A stretch of DNA of 11,299 nucleotides from NCBI GenBank assembly GCA_043806135.1, contig JAZDHG010000056.1, forward strand, positions 1 through 11,299, in the 5' to 3' direction. The notes below the pieces were generated by a model. That model had not been told where the DNA came from. It did no database searches and was given only the letters and a program-made list of their open reading frames with translations. This stretch comes from JAGLQQ01 sp043806135. Its GTDB lineage: Bacteria; Omnitrophota; Gorgyraeia; B26-G9. Shown piece by piece: positions 1 through 6,212 of the stretch. Both the position numbers and the translations under genes were made by a program. Numbering within the stretch: position 1 is the first letter of the stretch; every line of letters starts with the position of its first letter.

Positions 1-620
1 TTCTTTCTATACTTTAGACCGTGGTTATTTCGATTCTGCCTCTCTTTATATGTTAAATCAGGCAAAATCATTTTTTGTCATTCGAGCCAGAAAAGATTTA
101 AATGTCCGCAGACTTTACTCTCGTCCAATAGACAAATCAACAGGACTCAAATACGATCAAATGGTTACCTTTGTCAGCTTTTATCCCAAAAAATGTTATC
201 CAGAACAATTGCGCCGAATCAAATATTACGATATCGAAAAGAACAAAAGTCTAATTTTTCTTACAAACAATTTTACTTTACCGGCTTTAACCATTACTCA
301 ACTATACAAATGCCGTTGGCAAATTGAGCTATTTTTTAAATGGATAAAACAACATTTACGCATAAAAGCTTTTTATGGGACATCAGAAAATGCTGTAAAA
401 ACTCAAATTTGGATTGCAATTTCTATGTATGTTCTAATTGCAATTATCAAAAAACGGCTGAAAATAACGTTAAATCTCTACACAATTTTACAAATTTTTA
501 GTGTTACTATTTTTGAGAAAGTCTCTATTTTGCAACTACTTACAGATTTTGAATACAATAACAAATTAACTGATTCTTGTAACCAACTAGAATTATTTGA
601 CTTATAACCGGACACTAGTG
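1..620 (+). mobile_element. IS4-family insertion sequence, right-hand part
   Basis: The left part of this insertion sequence lies outside the window. The transposase stop codon is at 605-607 and is followed at once by CCGGACACTAGTG (608-620). I take this as the likely right terminal repeat, because in elements of this type the end usually sits just after the transposase gene. The matching left end cannot be seen, so neither the exact boundary nor a target duplication can be confirmed. Beyond position 620 the DNA changes to degenerate repeats built on words such as AGTAAC and AAGTTAC, which fits insertion into an intergenic array. Confidence 0.6.
2..607 (+). CDS. IS4-family transposase, C-terminal part (5' end outside window)
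   Basis: This is the C-terminal half of a DDE transposase that cuts and joins the ends of its own insertion sequence. The reading frame is open from position 2, so the true start is upstream of the window; the ATG at 50 is internal. The first visible residues contain LDRGYFD, the region that carries the second catalytic Asp in IS4-family enzymes. Further on, Y-K-C-R-W-Q-I-E-L-F-F-K-W-I-K (nt about 305-350) matches the family signature Y-x2-R-x3-E-x6-K, with the catalytic Glu in it. The first Asp lies outside the window. No frameshift or stop interrupts the visible part, so the copy may be intact. The gene looks more AT-rich than the chromosomal genes further along, as expected for a mobile gene. 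The family call is firm; the subgroup is not determined. Confidence 0.88.
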   Translation, partial: SFYTLDRGYFDSASLYMLNQAKSFFVIRARKDLNVRRLYSRPIDKSTGLKYDQMVTFVSFYPKKCYPEQLRRIKYYDIEKNKSLIFLTNNFTLPALTITQLYKCRWQIELFFKWIKQHLRIKAFYGTSENAVKTQIWIAISMYVLIAIIKKRLKITLNLYTILQIFSVTIFEKVSILQLLTDFEYNNKLTDSCNQLELFDL

Positions 621-624
621 ATGA

Positions 625-738
625 CTTACAAGTTACGAGTTTGTATGTTAAGGAAAACTAATAAAATATTGATATTGTTTTTTGAAGTAACTATTAGTAA
701 CCAATATTAACTGTTTGTAACTACTGGTAACCGGGAAA
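625..738. repeat. Degenerate AGTAAC-type word array next to IS4
   Basis: Short related words recur here: AAGTTACGAGTT near 630, then AGTAACTATTAGTAACC and TGTAACTACTGGTAACC further on (about 687-732). The copies are imperfect and carry no reading frame. The array resembles the other intergenic word arrays of this window but uses a different word. Its function is unknown. Confidence 0.45.
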
Positions 739-784
739 AGCGGCAGCTATAATATTCAAATTATTATTTTTCCTTTGACTATTA

Positions 785-812
785 TTGACTGCCTAAGGTA
801 AGATTATATAGT
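785..812 (+). promoter_or_regulatory. Putative sigma-70 promoter of the DUF3887-like gene
   Basis: TTGACT at 785-790 (5 of 6 to the -35 consensus) is followed after 16 bp by TATAGT at 807-812 (5 of 6 to the -10 consensus). The start codon at 870 would then have a leader of about 50 nt containing a clear ribosome binding site. A second TTGACT at 775-780 is too far from the -10 element. This is a motif match only. Confidence 0.5.
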
Positions 813-869
813 GAAATATTTATTATAGAGAAAGAATTTTAAAAGCCGCTTTCAGTGAAAGGAGAAACT

Positions 870-1283
870 ATGAAATATGCTTCGTGTTGCATTATGGTTT
901 TTTTAATGAGCATAATGGCGCTGCCGGGATATGGTGCTGTTATCGGAGCTACGAACGATGAAGTTAAAAATATTGCGGAGCCGATGCTTGACAATGTTAT
1001 GAGTGGTTTTACCCAGGATGATTATATCCAGTATTCAAAAGACTTTGATGCTACGCTAAAAGAAACAATAACATCAGAGCGTTTTAGCGAAATAAGAGGA
1101 GATATCCTTAAATGGATAGGCAGTTATTTGTACAGGGAGTATCTGGGGTTTATAAACAGGGAAGGGATTACAATTATCTTCTGGAAGGGTGTTTTTGATA
1201 AAACACAGGATGAGATATTGATAAAAATGGTTGTTTCAGAGAGAAACGGGCAGTATCTTGTTACGGGCTTGTGGTACCAGTAG
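870..1283 (+). CDS. Small secreted DUF3887-like protein (copy 1)
   Basis: This is a 137-residue exported protein of unknown function. The N-terminus has a hydrophobic stretch ending near ALPGYGA (about residues 7-23), which looks like a Sec signal peptide. The mature part resembles DUF3887: an N-terminal helical region with AEPMLDN and DFDATLK, a central YLYREY, then strands with WKGVFD and the end VTGLWYQ. I chose the ATG at 870 over the GTG at 855 because AAAGGAG at 858-864 is placed correctly for 870. A paralogue at 5138 aligns without gaps over the last 103 residues, with about 43 identities by my count. The gene stands alone behind its own promoter. The mature protein should be outside the inner membrane, but no ligand or partner can be named. 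The DUF3887 assignment is by pattern, not by search. Confidence 0.85.
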   Translation: MKYASCCIMVFLMSIMALPGYGAVIGATNDEVKNIAEPMLDNVMSGFTQDDYIQYSKDFDATLKETITSERFSEIRGDILKWIGSYLYREYLGFINREGITIIFWKGVFDKTQDEILIKMVVSERNGQYLVTGLWYQ

Positions 1284-1332
1284 CTAGAAGCGAGTAGCGA
1301 GAAAAAAGAAAGATGAAAGCTGATAAAGACTG

Positions 1333-1537
1333 AGGGATGAAGGATGACCGCTGCGCTAGGACGACAGACGCGGTCTTAAGAAAAAAGGGGAAATAAAAAG
1401 AGTTTAAAAGTTAGTTGCTGCAGCATTTTAAAGAAAAAGCGGATGAATTTTGTGGAAAATAGTTTTTTAAGCGAACAAAGAGAGCGTTCGTCCATCGTCT
1501 TAATGATCGGAGCGAATGGTCATCCGTCGTCCTTCGT
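1333..1537. repeat. Degenerate inverted GATGAAGGATGACC / GGTCATCC repeat pair
   Basis: The left side carries GGATGAAGGATGACC, then CGCT and GACGACAGACG (about 1335-1371). The right side carries the same kind of words on the other strand: CGTCCATCGTC, then AGCGAATGGTCATCC and GTCGTCCTTCG (about 1489-1536). GGATGACC, a 3-4 bp gap and CGCT is the best shared core. The match is loose, so this is a degenerate inverted array rather than a clean hairpin. I see no gene or RNA in 1284-1576. Confidence 0.45.
1367..1395. repeat. 29-bp dispersed repeat, copy 1
   Basis: This 29-bp stretch, beginning GACGCGGTCTTAAG and followed by an A-run and GGGG, matches 11056-11084 at 25 of 29 positions by eye. Both copies lie downstream of a gene inside intergenic repeat zones and have the same orientation. 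Confidence 0.55.
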
Positions 1538-1540
1538 TTT

Positions 1541-1578
1541 TAGACGCAATGCTCAATACGCTAGACGCAATACTAAAT
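1541..1578. repeat. Direct repeat running into the macro-domain start codon
   Basis: TAGACGCAATGCTCAAT (1541-1557) recurs as TAGACGCAATACTAAAT (1562-1578), 15 of 17 identical with a 21-bp period. The second copy ends inside the ATG of the next gene, so the array occupies the place where a ribosome binding site would normally be. Confidence 0.65.
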
Positions 1579-2110
1579 GATGAAAAAAGAAGTAAATGGT
1601 ATAACTATTGAGTGTGTGCTGGGGGACATCGCCGGACAAAAGGACTTTCTCGCGGTGGTCAATGCTGCTAATGCGCAGCTTATGCCAGGAGGAGGAGTGG
1701 CCGGTGCCCTGCACAGAGCAGCCGGTCCAGGGCTTGCGCAAGAATGCAAATCAATGGCACCTATTAAACCGGGAGAAGCAGTGATCAGTTCAGGCTATAA
1801 CCTGCCCAATAAATTTGTTATTCATTGTTTAGGGCCGGTATATGGCCGGGATATGCCGACGGAAGAGCTGCTTGCTTCGTGTTACCGCAGAGCATTGGAA
1901 CTTGCCGAGGGAAATAATATAGATTCCATAGCTTTTCCGGCAATATCAACCGGCATCTTTGGATATCCTATGCAAGAGGCTGCAATTGTTGCCTTTAATA
2001 CGATAATCAATAGTGCAAAACAGCTGCATAAAGTAAAAAGAATAAGATTTGTACTGTTCAGGGAAGAATACGTGAAGATTCATGAAAAAGCGCTTTTGGG
2101 ATTAATCTAA
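1577..2110 (+). CDS. Macro-domain protein (ADP-ribose binding or processing)
   Basis: This is a stand-alone macro domain of 177 residues, the usual size for the family. Such proteins bind ADP-ribose, and many remove ADP-ribose or acetyl groups from proteins or from O-acetyl-ADP-ribose. Visible motifs are GDI with Asp17 (adenine contact in relatives), VVNAANAQL (28-35), GGGVAGALHRAAG (38-50), CLGPVYG (84-90) and AFPAISTGIFGYP (119-131), the phosphate-binding loop. In the MacroD/YmdB branch the second motif normally reads GGGVDG, and its Asp is implicated in catalysis. Here that position is Ala42, as in the Af1521-like branch, so a YmdB-type mechanism is unlikely. ATGATG gives two possible starts (1577 or 1580). 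No Shine-Dalgarno sequence precedes them, because a direct repeat runs up to the start. No partner ADP-ribosyltransferase is nearby. Confidence 0.9.
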   Translation: MMKKEVNGITIECVLGDIAGQKDFLAVVNAANAQLMPGGGVAGALHRAAGPGLAQECKSMAPIKPGEAVISSGYNLPNKFVIHCLGPVYGRDMPTEELLASCYRRALELAEGNNIDSIAFPAISTGIFGYPMQEAAIVAFNTIINSAKQLHKVKRIRFVLFREEYVKIHEKALLGLI

Positions 2111-2141
2111 CAAGTTTAAGAATCACGCCTTAGGAATTTTA

Positions 2142-2170
2142 TTTCCATATCAAATTTTGTCTGATATAAT
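2142..2170 (+). promoter_or_regulatory. Putative extended -10 promoter of the TPR-AsmA operon
   Basis: TGATATAAT at 2162-2170 is a perfect extended -10 element (TGnTATAAT). A weak -35-like TTTCCA lies 17 bp upstream at 2142-2147. Transcription from here would give a leader of about 175 nt with three hairpins before the start codon at 2352. Confidence 0.5.
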
Positions 2171-2171
2171 G

Positions 2172-2193
2172 GGACTGTTGAAAAACACAGTCC
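2172..2193. repeat. Hairpin, 7-bp stem, in operon leader
   Basis: GGACTGT (2172-2178) pairs perfectly with ACAGTCC (2187-2193) around an 8-nt loop. It begins just after the predicted -10 element and is not followed by a T-run, so it is not a standard terminator. Confidence 0.6.
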
Positions 2194-2205
2194 TACCCAG
2201 ATCGG

Positions 2206-2284
2206 CACAGATTAAAACCAAAGATGAGCGCAGATTATAGAAGAGTAATCTGTAATTATCTGCAATATGCCTGATATGGTCTGC
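2206..2284. repeat. Inverted word array CAGATTA / TAATCTG (empty module)
   Basis: Words of one orientation, CAGATTA at 2208 and 2231 with a degenerate AAGATGA between them, are followed by the opposite orientation: TAATCTG at 2246, TATCTGC at about 2258 and GGTCTGC at 2278. Spacing is about 10-12 bp or twice that. The innermost pair (2231-2237 with 2246-2252) forms a perfect 7-bp stem around 8 nt. The design matches the arrays around the GxxExxY gene, but nothing lies between the halves. Confidence 0.55.
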
Positions 2285-2286
2285 AC

Positions 2287-2311
2287 GGCTTTGTTGTTTT
2301 TTAACAAAGCC
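2287..2311. repeat. Perfect 9-bp hairpin upstream of TPR gene
   Basis: GGCTTTGTT (2287-2295) pairs perfectly with AACAAAGCC (2303-2311) around the 7-nt loop GTTTTTT. It lies about 40 nt before the TPR gene start and has no T-run after it on either strand. It could be a leader structure affecting stability or translation, but there is no evidence for a particular role. Confidence 0.6.
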
Positions 2312-2351
2312 ATAATAGAGTTCAGACAATTTTCTATGGGGAAGTACTAAA

Positions 2352-2879
2352 ATGAAAAAAATCGGATTTTTTGTCATCATCTTGCCCTTAAGCATGATAT
2401 TCTTAAATGTTGTTTTTGCCCAGTCAGATGCTGTTTTTTACAGCACGGCTAAACAGGCGGTTACTGCAGGTGATAATGATTATGCTTTTATGTGTTTTCG
2501 CTCTCTTCTTGATTATCCGGCCAAGTCCAAATATCATAAAGAGGCGCTTTTCTCTACGGGAGAATATTATTATTCTATAGGAGATTACAGAAGCGCGGAA
2601 AAATCATTTTCTAATTTTATTGACGAATATTCTAAGGACAAAGCACTGCCTTTTGCGGTTATTTACCTGCTTAAGATCAGTGACCAGATGCAGATAAGCA
2701 AATCAGCCGCTGACTTAAGGAAAAAAGTCATTACTTTTAAACAGTTAAGTCTTCTGTTCAGCGAGTTCAAAGAGCTCTCTTACGTTTCCCCGCTTAATCT
2801 TCATTATAAGGCGATCTATTCTATCGACCGTATAGAAATATATATTAATGAGGAATTATTTGAAAAAATCTATTTCTAA
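2352..2879 (+). CDS. Exported TPR-repeat protein (BamD/YbgF-like helical repeats)
   Basis: This is a 175-residue exported protein made of tetratricopeptide-like helix pairs. Residues 1-24 form a signal peptide ending VFAQ; there is no lipobox Cys, so it should be soluble in the periplasm rather than a lipoprotein. Helical repeats run from about residue 27 to 110 (AVTAGDNDYAFMCFRSLLDYP, then ALFSTGEYYYSIGDYRSAEKSF), a pattern like the BamD/YbgF type of TPR protein that acts in envelope assembly. It is shorter than BamD, and the last 60 residues show no clear repeat. GGGGAAG at 2338-2344 is a plausible ribosome binding site. The gene overlaps the start of the AsmA-like gene, so the two are probably cotranscribed and coupled in translation. 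The exact partner and function are not known. Confidence 0.82.
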   Translation: MKKIGFFVIILPLSMIFLNVVFAQSDAVFYSTAKQAVTAGDNDYAFMCFRSLLDYPAKSKYHKEALFSTGEYYYSIGDYRSAEKSFSNFIDEYSKDKALPFAVIYLLKISDQMQISKSAADLRKKVITFKQLSLLFSEFKELSYVSPLNLHYKAIYSIDRIEIYINEELFEKIYF

Positions 2880-4944
2880 ACCACGTCTATTTTTCACGAT
2901 ATTTATCGTCTTTCTTTTGATTTTCATAAGTATATTTTCCGGCATCAAAACAATGCTTGCAAAGAGTAAGTTAAAAATTGAGCAGGAATTAAACAGATAT
3001 TTAAAACATCCGACCACTATCGACAGTATCATCTATATCCCCCCGAACTTTTTGATCCTAAAGCATGTTTCTGTAAATTTTGCCCCGGGGACAGGAGAAA
3101 GCCCGCCGCTTTTTGTCAAAAACGTCAAGCTGGCCTTCTCTTTAAGTGAGCTTGTCTGGAAAAAAAATATAGTAGTTAATAATGTAGTTTTTGTGAATCC
3201 CCGCATTGATTACAATAAATATCAAATATTTTTCAAAGAAAACATCGAAGGCATAATTAAAGCTATAAAAATTCTGGCCCGCGGCAGGCCGTTAAATCTG
3301 GTATTTGAAGAGGCAGAGTTTATTTTTGGCAGAAAAGGCTCATCAGGCAGAATGCTGCTGGGGGATACTACTTTTCAGATAGATCGTAGCAGTAAGATCA
3401 GAAGCCGGGGCCGCATTAGGTATTTGAAGTTTCAAGAAGCAGATTCCGGCAGGAAAGTAGAAAAAAAATTGTTTGCTCCGGGATTTTCTTATGTGTTTGA
3501 GGGTGCAATTGTGCCGGATGGACTTGCGATCGAAAGGTTAGAGCTGGAATCGGCAAATTTCGAGACAGCGCTTAAAGGTGAAATCATAAAAAGTGTTCTC
3601 AGCCTGAAGGGGGCTGCATCGTTTGAAAAATTTTATAAAAGGGCTTTCGCTTCTTCACTGAAAAAGCCGGAAAAACCACTAGAAAAGATTGCGGATTTTT
3701 TCCGGTATGGCCGCTTATCCAGGAAAACAGGTGTTTCTGCAGGAGGTATCAATGTCCTGGACATTAACTGTTTGATAAAATTTGCCTCTAAACGTATAAC
3801 AGCAGAACGCGTGGAATTTTATTTGAATAATGTTCCTGTGCGCATGCAGGGGGAAGCGGTTTTTGGGGATCAAATAGATGCAAATATAAAACTGGCCACA
3901 TTTGCCGATCAAAACCCGAAGCTGCGGCAGAATAATCCGCAAAGAATGGATGTTAATCTAAGGTGCAGCTCAAAAGAAGGTAAAACCAGCGGGGAGGCTG
4001 AGGTTGTTTTTCTTAGCGACTCTTTAAAAGGAAAATCTCTGCAGCGCGTGAAAACCTCATTTAGCAATCTGAGCGCAGGGTTTCTGCCGGACATCCGTTT
4101 AAAAATATTGATAGAAAAGACGGCTTTGCAATACAGCAGTAATGCCGGGGTATTTAATTTTCTGCTTAGTGACTTTAATTCAATGGTTAATTTCATTAAT
4201 AAGGGCATTAAGTTTATTAAATTCGATTCAAAGCTTTACGATGGGACTTTGAGCGGGTATATTGCAGCAGATGCTGCGCAGTGGCCGCCTGAAATAAATT
4301 GCAACCTTTCGGTTGCGAATGTAAGCGCCTGGCAGCTTGATTCCCTGCTGTTTTCCCTGTTTGGTGCTTACCGCAGATTGCCGACAAAACTCCAGGGCAG
4401 GATCGACGGGAAATTTACCTGCAGTATGGATTATACAAATCACCCTGTGCCGAGATTAAAGGGGACGACAATCATAAAAGACGGTTATTTGGACAATGTA
4501 AAGTTTTTTGTCTGGCTGGGTGACTTTTTCGTCCTTCCTGATTTAAAGCAAATAAAATTCAGTGAGCTTTCTGTGCAGTTTGAATCAACACAAAAAGAAT
4601 CAGCGCTTAAAAATATAAAACTAAAAGCAAAGGATATTTTTTTAGAGGGAAATTTTTTGCTTAAAAGCAATGAATTTGTTTCAAGCCGGATATCTATTGT
4701 TCTTGCGCGTGAATGCTTGAGGGCCTCACCGAAATTCAAGATGCTTCTGGCGTTAATGGATAAAAGGACAGAATATCTGAATTTTGATTTTCAGCTCTCA
4801 GGAGTTTACAATGCGCTGAATTTTAAATGGCAGAAGTCAGCTTTTAAACAAAAACTTAAAAAAATGCTTCCGGGATTTATGGAGCGGGGACTTGAGAGAA
4901 AAGTTGAAAAAGCGATCCAGGCAATCTCCTTTCAAAGTGAATAA
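2860..4944 (+). CDS. AsmA-like envelope protein, N-terminally anchored
   Basis: This is a protein of about 694 residues with one N-terminal membrane helix (FFTIFIVFLLIFISIFSGI, about residues 11-29) and a long beta-rich periplasmic region, the layout of AsmA/DUF748-type proteins. Members of this superfamily are thought to span the periplasm and help move phospholipids or support outer-membrane assembly. The region from about residue 510 to 560 (LQGRIDGKFTC, then IIKDGYLDNVKFFVWLGDFF) resembles the conserved AsmA C-terminal pattern. I place the start at the TTG at 2860 because GAGGAA (2850-2855) is spaced well for it; the in-frame ATG at 2848 has no ribosome binding site but would add only four residues. 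The start lies inside the upstream TPR gene, so translational coupling is likely. The family call rests on architecture and motif pattern. Confidence 0.82.
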   Translation: MKKSISKPRLFFTIFIVFLLIFISIFSGIKTMLAKSKLKIEQELNRYLKHPTTIDSIIYIPPNFLILKHVSVNFAPGTGESPPLFVKNVKLAFSLSELVWKKNIVVNNVVFVNPRIDYNKYQIFFKENIEGIIKAIKILARGRPLNLVFEEAEFIFGRKGSSGRMLLGDTTFQIDRSSKIRSRGRIRYLKFQEADSGRKVEKKLFAPGFSYVFEGAIVPDGLAIERLELESANFETALKGEIIKSVLSLKGAASFEKFYKRAFASSLKKPEKPLEKIADFFRYGRLSRKTGVSAGGINVLDINCLIKFASKRITAERVEFYLNNVPVRMQGEAVFGDQIDANIKLATFADQNPKLRQNNPQRMDVNLRCSSKEGKTSGEAEVVFLSDSLKGKSLQRVKTSFSNLSAGFLPDIRLKILIEKTALQYSSNAGVFNFLLSDFNSMVNFINKGIKFIKFDSKLYDGTLSGYIAADAAQWPPEINCNLSVANVSAWQLDSLLFSLFGAYRRLPTKLQGRIDGKFTCSMDYTNHPVPRLKGTTIIKDGYLDNVKFFVWLGDFFVLPDLKQIKFSELSVQFESTQKESALKNIKLKAKDIFLEGNFLLKSNEFVSSRISIVLARECLRASPKFKMLLALMDKRTEYLNFDFQLSGVYNALNFKWQKSAFKQKLKKMLPGFMERGLERKVEKAIQAISFQSE

Positions 4945-4952
4945 CGGGCTAA

Positions 4953-5041
4953 CACGGCCACGTGATTACACGAATTATTAAAGGAGGATAGAGATTATTT
5001 TCTATAGGATCAGTGCAATCGGGCTTTTAATCGGTGTAATC
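4953..5041. repeat. Inverted word array GATTACACGAATT / AATCGGTGTAATC
   Basis: The left half carries CACG words at 4953, 4959 and 4969. GATTACACGAATT (4964-4976) matches the reverse complement of AATCGGTGTAATC (5029-5041) at 11 of 13 positions. The right half has two direct copies, ATCAGTGCAATC (5009-5020) and ATCGGTGTAATC (5030-5041), exactly 21 bp apart, which is two helical turns. The core between the halves is only about 30 bp. It contains a perfect AAAGGAGG (4980-4987) with no ATG, GTG or TTG at a useful distance. Confidence 0.6.
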
Positions 5042-5076
5042 AGGTTCTTTTGTTCAACTCAAACAAGAAAGAACCT
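5042..5076 (+). terminator. Possible weak terminator after the AsmA-like gene
   Basis: AGGTTCTTT (5042-5050) pairs perfectly with AAAGAACCT (5068-5076). TGTT/AACA extends the stem inside, with a 2-nt bulge and the loop CAACTCA. Only three T follow, then an A-rich stretch, so termination would be weak. It may simply be a leader hairpin for the next gene. Confidence 0.35.
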
Positions 5077-5137
5077 TTAAAATAAAAATGTTTGAAAAAA
5101 GCAAAAAATGCGGTAAAATACAAACGGAGGAATAAAA

Positions 5138-5560
5138 ATGAGCTGCCTTAAAAATATTAAAGCACTAATTTTAGTAATTGTTATCATTTCATTTATTACA
5201 CCTGCTTTTGCTGCCCAAAGAGCTAAAACAACCCAGGAAATTAAAGCAATAGCTGACCCGCTGCTGGATAATATTCTGGACGGATTTAAGTTTGATAAAT
5301 ATACCACATATTGCAGAGATTTTGATCCGGCCCTGAAAGTTGTTGGTTCGCGCACAAAATTCTTTAAAGTAAGCCGTCATATCAAAAGCTCCCTGGGGAA
5401 TTATTTGTATCGCGAATATATGGGAAGCTTGCTTAAGGGCGATATGATACTTGTGCTTTGGAAGGGGAAATTTGACAATACTAAAAGTGATGTTTTGATA
5501 AAACTTGTTATTAAAAAACAAGGCTGGCATTATGTTGTTACGGGATTATGGCTGCAGTGA
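5138..5560 (+). CDS. Small secreted DUF3887-like protein (copy 2)
   Basis: This 140-residue exported protein is a paralogue of the product at 870-1283. It begins with a clear signal peptide (hydrophobic residues about 8-22, cleavage likely after AFA at 25). The mature part shares with copy 1 the blocks P-x-LDN, DFD-x2-LK, YLYREY-x-G, WKG-x-FD-x-T, VLIK and the ending VTGLW-x-Q. The last 103 residues align without gaps, with about 43 identities by my count. GGAGG at 5126-5130 is a good ribosome binding site for the ATG at 5138. The 3' end overlaps the minus-strand LysE-type gene by 23 bp. Function is unknown; a periplasmic or secreted location is likely. Keeping the same length and block order while about 60% of positions differ suggests an old duplication, though separate acquisition is possible. 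Confidence 0.85.
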   Translation: MSCLKNIKALILVIVIISFITPAFAAQRAKTTQEIKAIADPLLDNILDGFKFDKYTTYCRDFDPALKVVGSRTKFFKVSRHIKSSLGNYLYREYMGSLLKGDMILVLWKGKFDNTKSDVLIKLVIKKQGWHYVVTGLWLQ

Positions 5561-6176
5561 AGTGATTATTTATCGCAAAAAATATGCCGAAGCCGATCAG
5601 GGCTAGGGCGCAAATAGAGGAAATCAGCTTATAAATTCTCTGCGATATAAAGCGTTTATTCCTACTGATCAACACAGATACAAAAGCATACCAAAGAAAA
5701 TCCGCAAGAATATGGCCCAGAAAAAAGGCGGATATTGCAAAAATTCCGATTTGCTGCGCACTTATTACAAGCCCCAGCCCGATAGTAAGCCACCATATGC
5801 TCCAATATGGATTGGCGATACTCATAGTAAAGCCCAGCATTATCAGATTAACTGATTTCTTTTGTGAAGTTTCCGTCTTAAGAGTGAAACGGGAAATTTT
5901 CTTTAACATTGAGAGGCCCATAAAGATCATTATTCCTGATCCGGTTAAAGTGAGCAGAGAAATCAGCAGGGAATTTCTGAGAAACTGAACAAGCCCGAAT
6001 ATAATGCATGTAAGCATAGTAATTTCAATAAGAATGTGACCTAAAATAATAAGCGGACCGGCTTTTGCACCGCGCTTTGTGCTTTCGTGGATTACGGCTG
6101 TAAGCAGAGGGCCGGGAGTCAGGGCGCCGGAGAAGGCAATAAAAAAGGAAATTAAAAATATAGAGACATAATTCAT
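5538..6176 (-). CDS. LysE/RhtB-type amino-acid exporter
   Basis: This is a membrane protein of 212 residues, the usual length for the LysE/RhtB superfamily, which exports amino acids or related small molecules from the cytoplasm. The N-terminal helix followed by SGALTPGPLLTAVI (about residues 16-29) is the typical family motif containing PGP. About six hydrophobic segments follow, with a charged cytoplasmic loop near residues 90-108 (MLKKISRFTLK and after). A second typical segment, NPYWSIWW, lies near residue 122. The substrate cannot be predicted. The gene runs against copy 2 of the DUF3887-like gene and overlaps its 3' end by 23 bp. No Shine-Dalgarno sequence precedes the ATG. A TATAAT lies only 7 nt upstream of it, so the mRNA may be leaderless. 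The MITE at 6199 begins 22 bp upstream of the start codon. Confidence 0.85.
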   Translation of the reverse strand: MNYVSIFLISFFIAFSGALTPGPLLTAVIHESTKRGAKAGPLIILGHILIEITMLTCIIFGLVQFLRNSLLISLLTLTGSGIMIFMGLSMLKKISRFTLKTETSQKKSVNLIMLGFTMSIANPYWSIWWLTIGLGLVISAQQIGIFAISAFFLGHILADFLWYAFVSVLISRNKRFISQRIYKLISSICALALIGFGIFFAINNHFTAAIIP

Positions 6177-6183
6177 GGAGCAT

Positions 6184-6212
6184 ATTATACTATAGTTAGG
6201 GCCTGCTGAAAA
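6184..6212 (-). promoter_or_regulatory. Putative promoter of the LysE-type gene, -35 inside MITE end
   Basis: On the minus strand, TTTTCA (forward 6207-6212) is followed after 17 bp by a perfect TATAAT (forward 6184-6189). The -35-like hexamer belongs to the MITE terminal repeat, while the -10 element lies in the flanking DNA. With only 7 nt between the -10 and the ATG, transcription would start at or next to the start codon. Confidence 0.4.
6193..6198. repeat. Target-site duplication of MITE, left copy
   Basis: TAGTTA directly precedes the left terminal repeat and recurs in the same orientation directly after the right one (6456-6461). Confidence 0.65.

Noticed and set aside
855..869. GTG start for DUF3887-like copy 1
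   Set aside because: The AAAGGAG ribosome binding site lies inside this extension and serves the ATG at 870.
5189..5530. 113-codon minus-strand reading frame opposite the DUF3887-like copy 2
   Set aside because: It is a shadow of a well-supported gene with a signal peptide and a paralogue; the antisense frame has no recognisable features.
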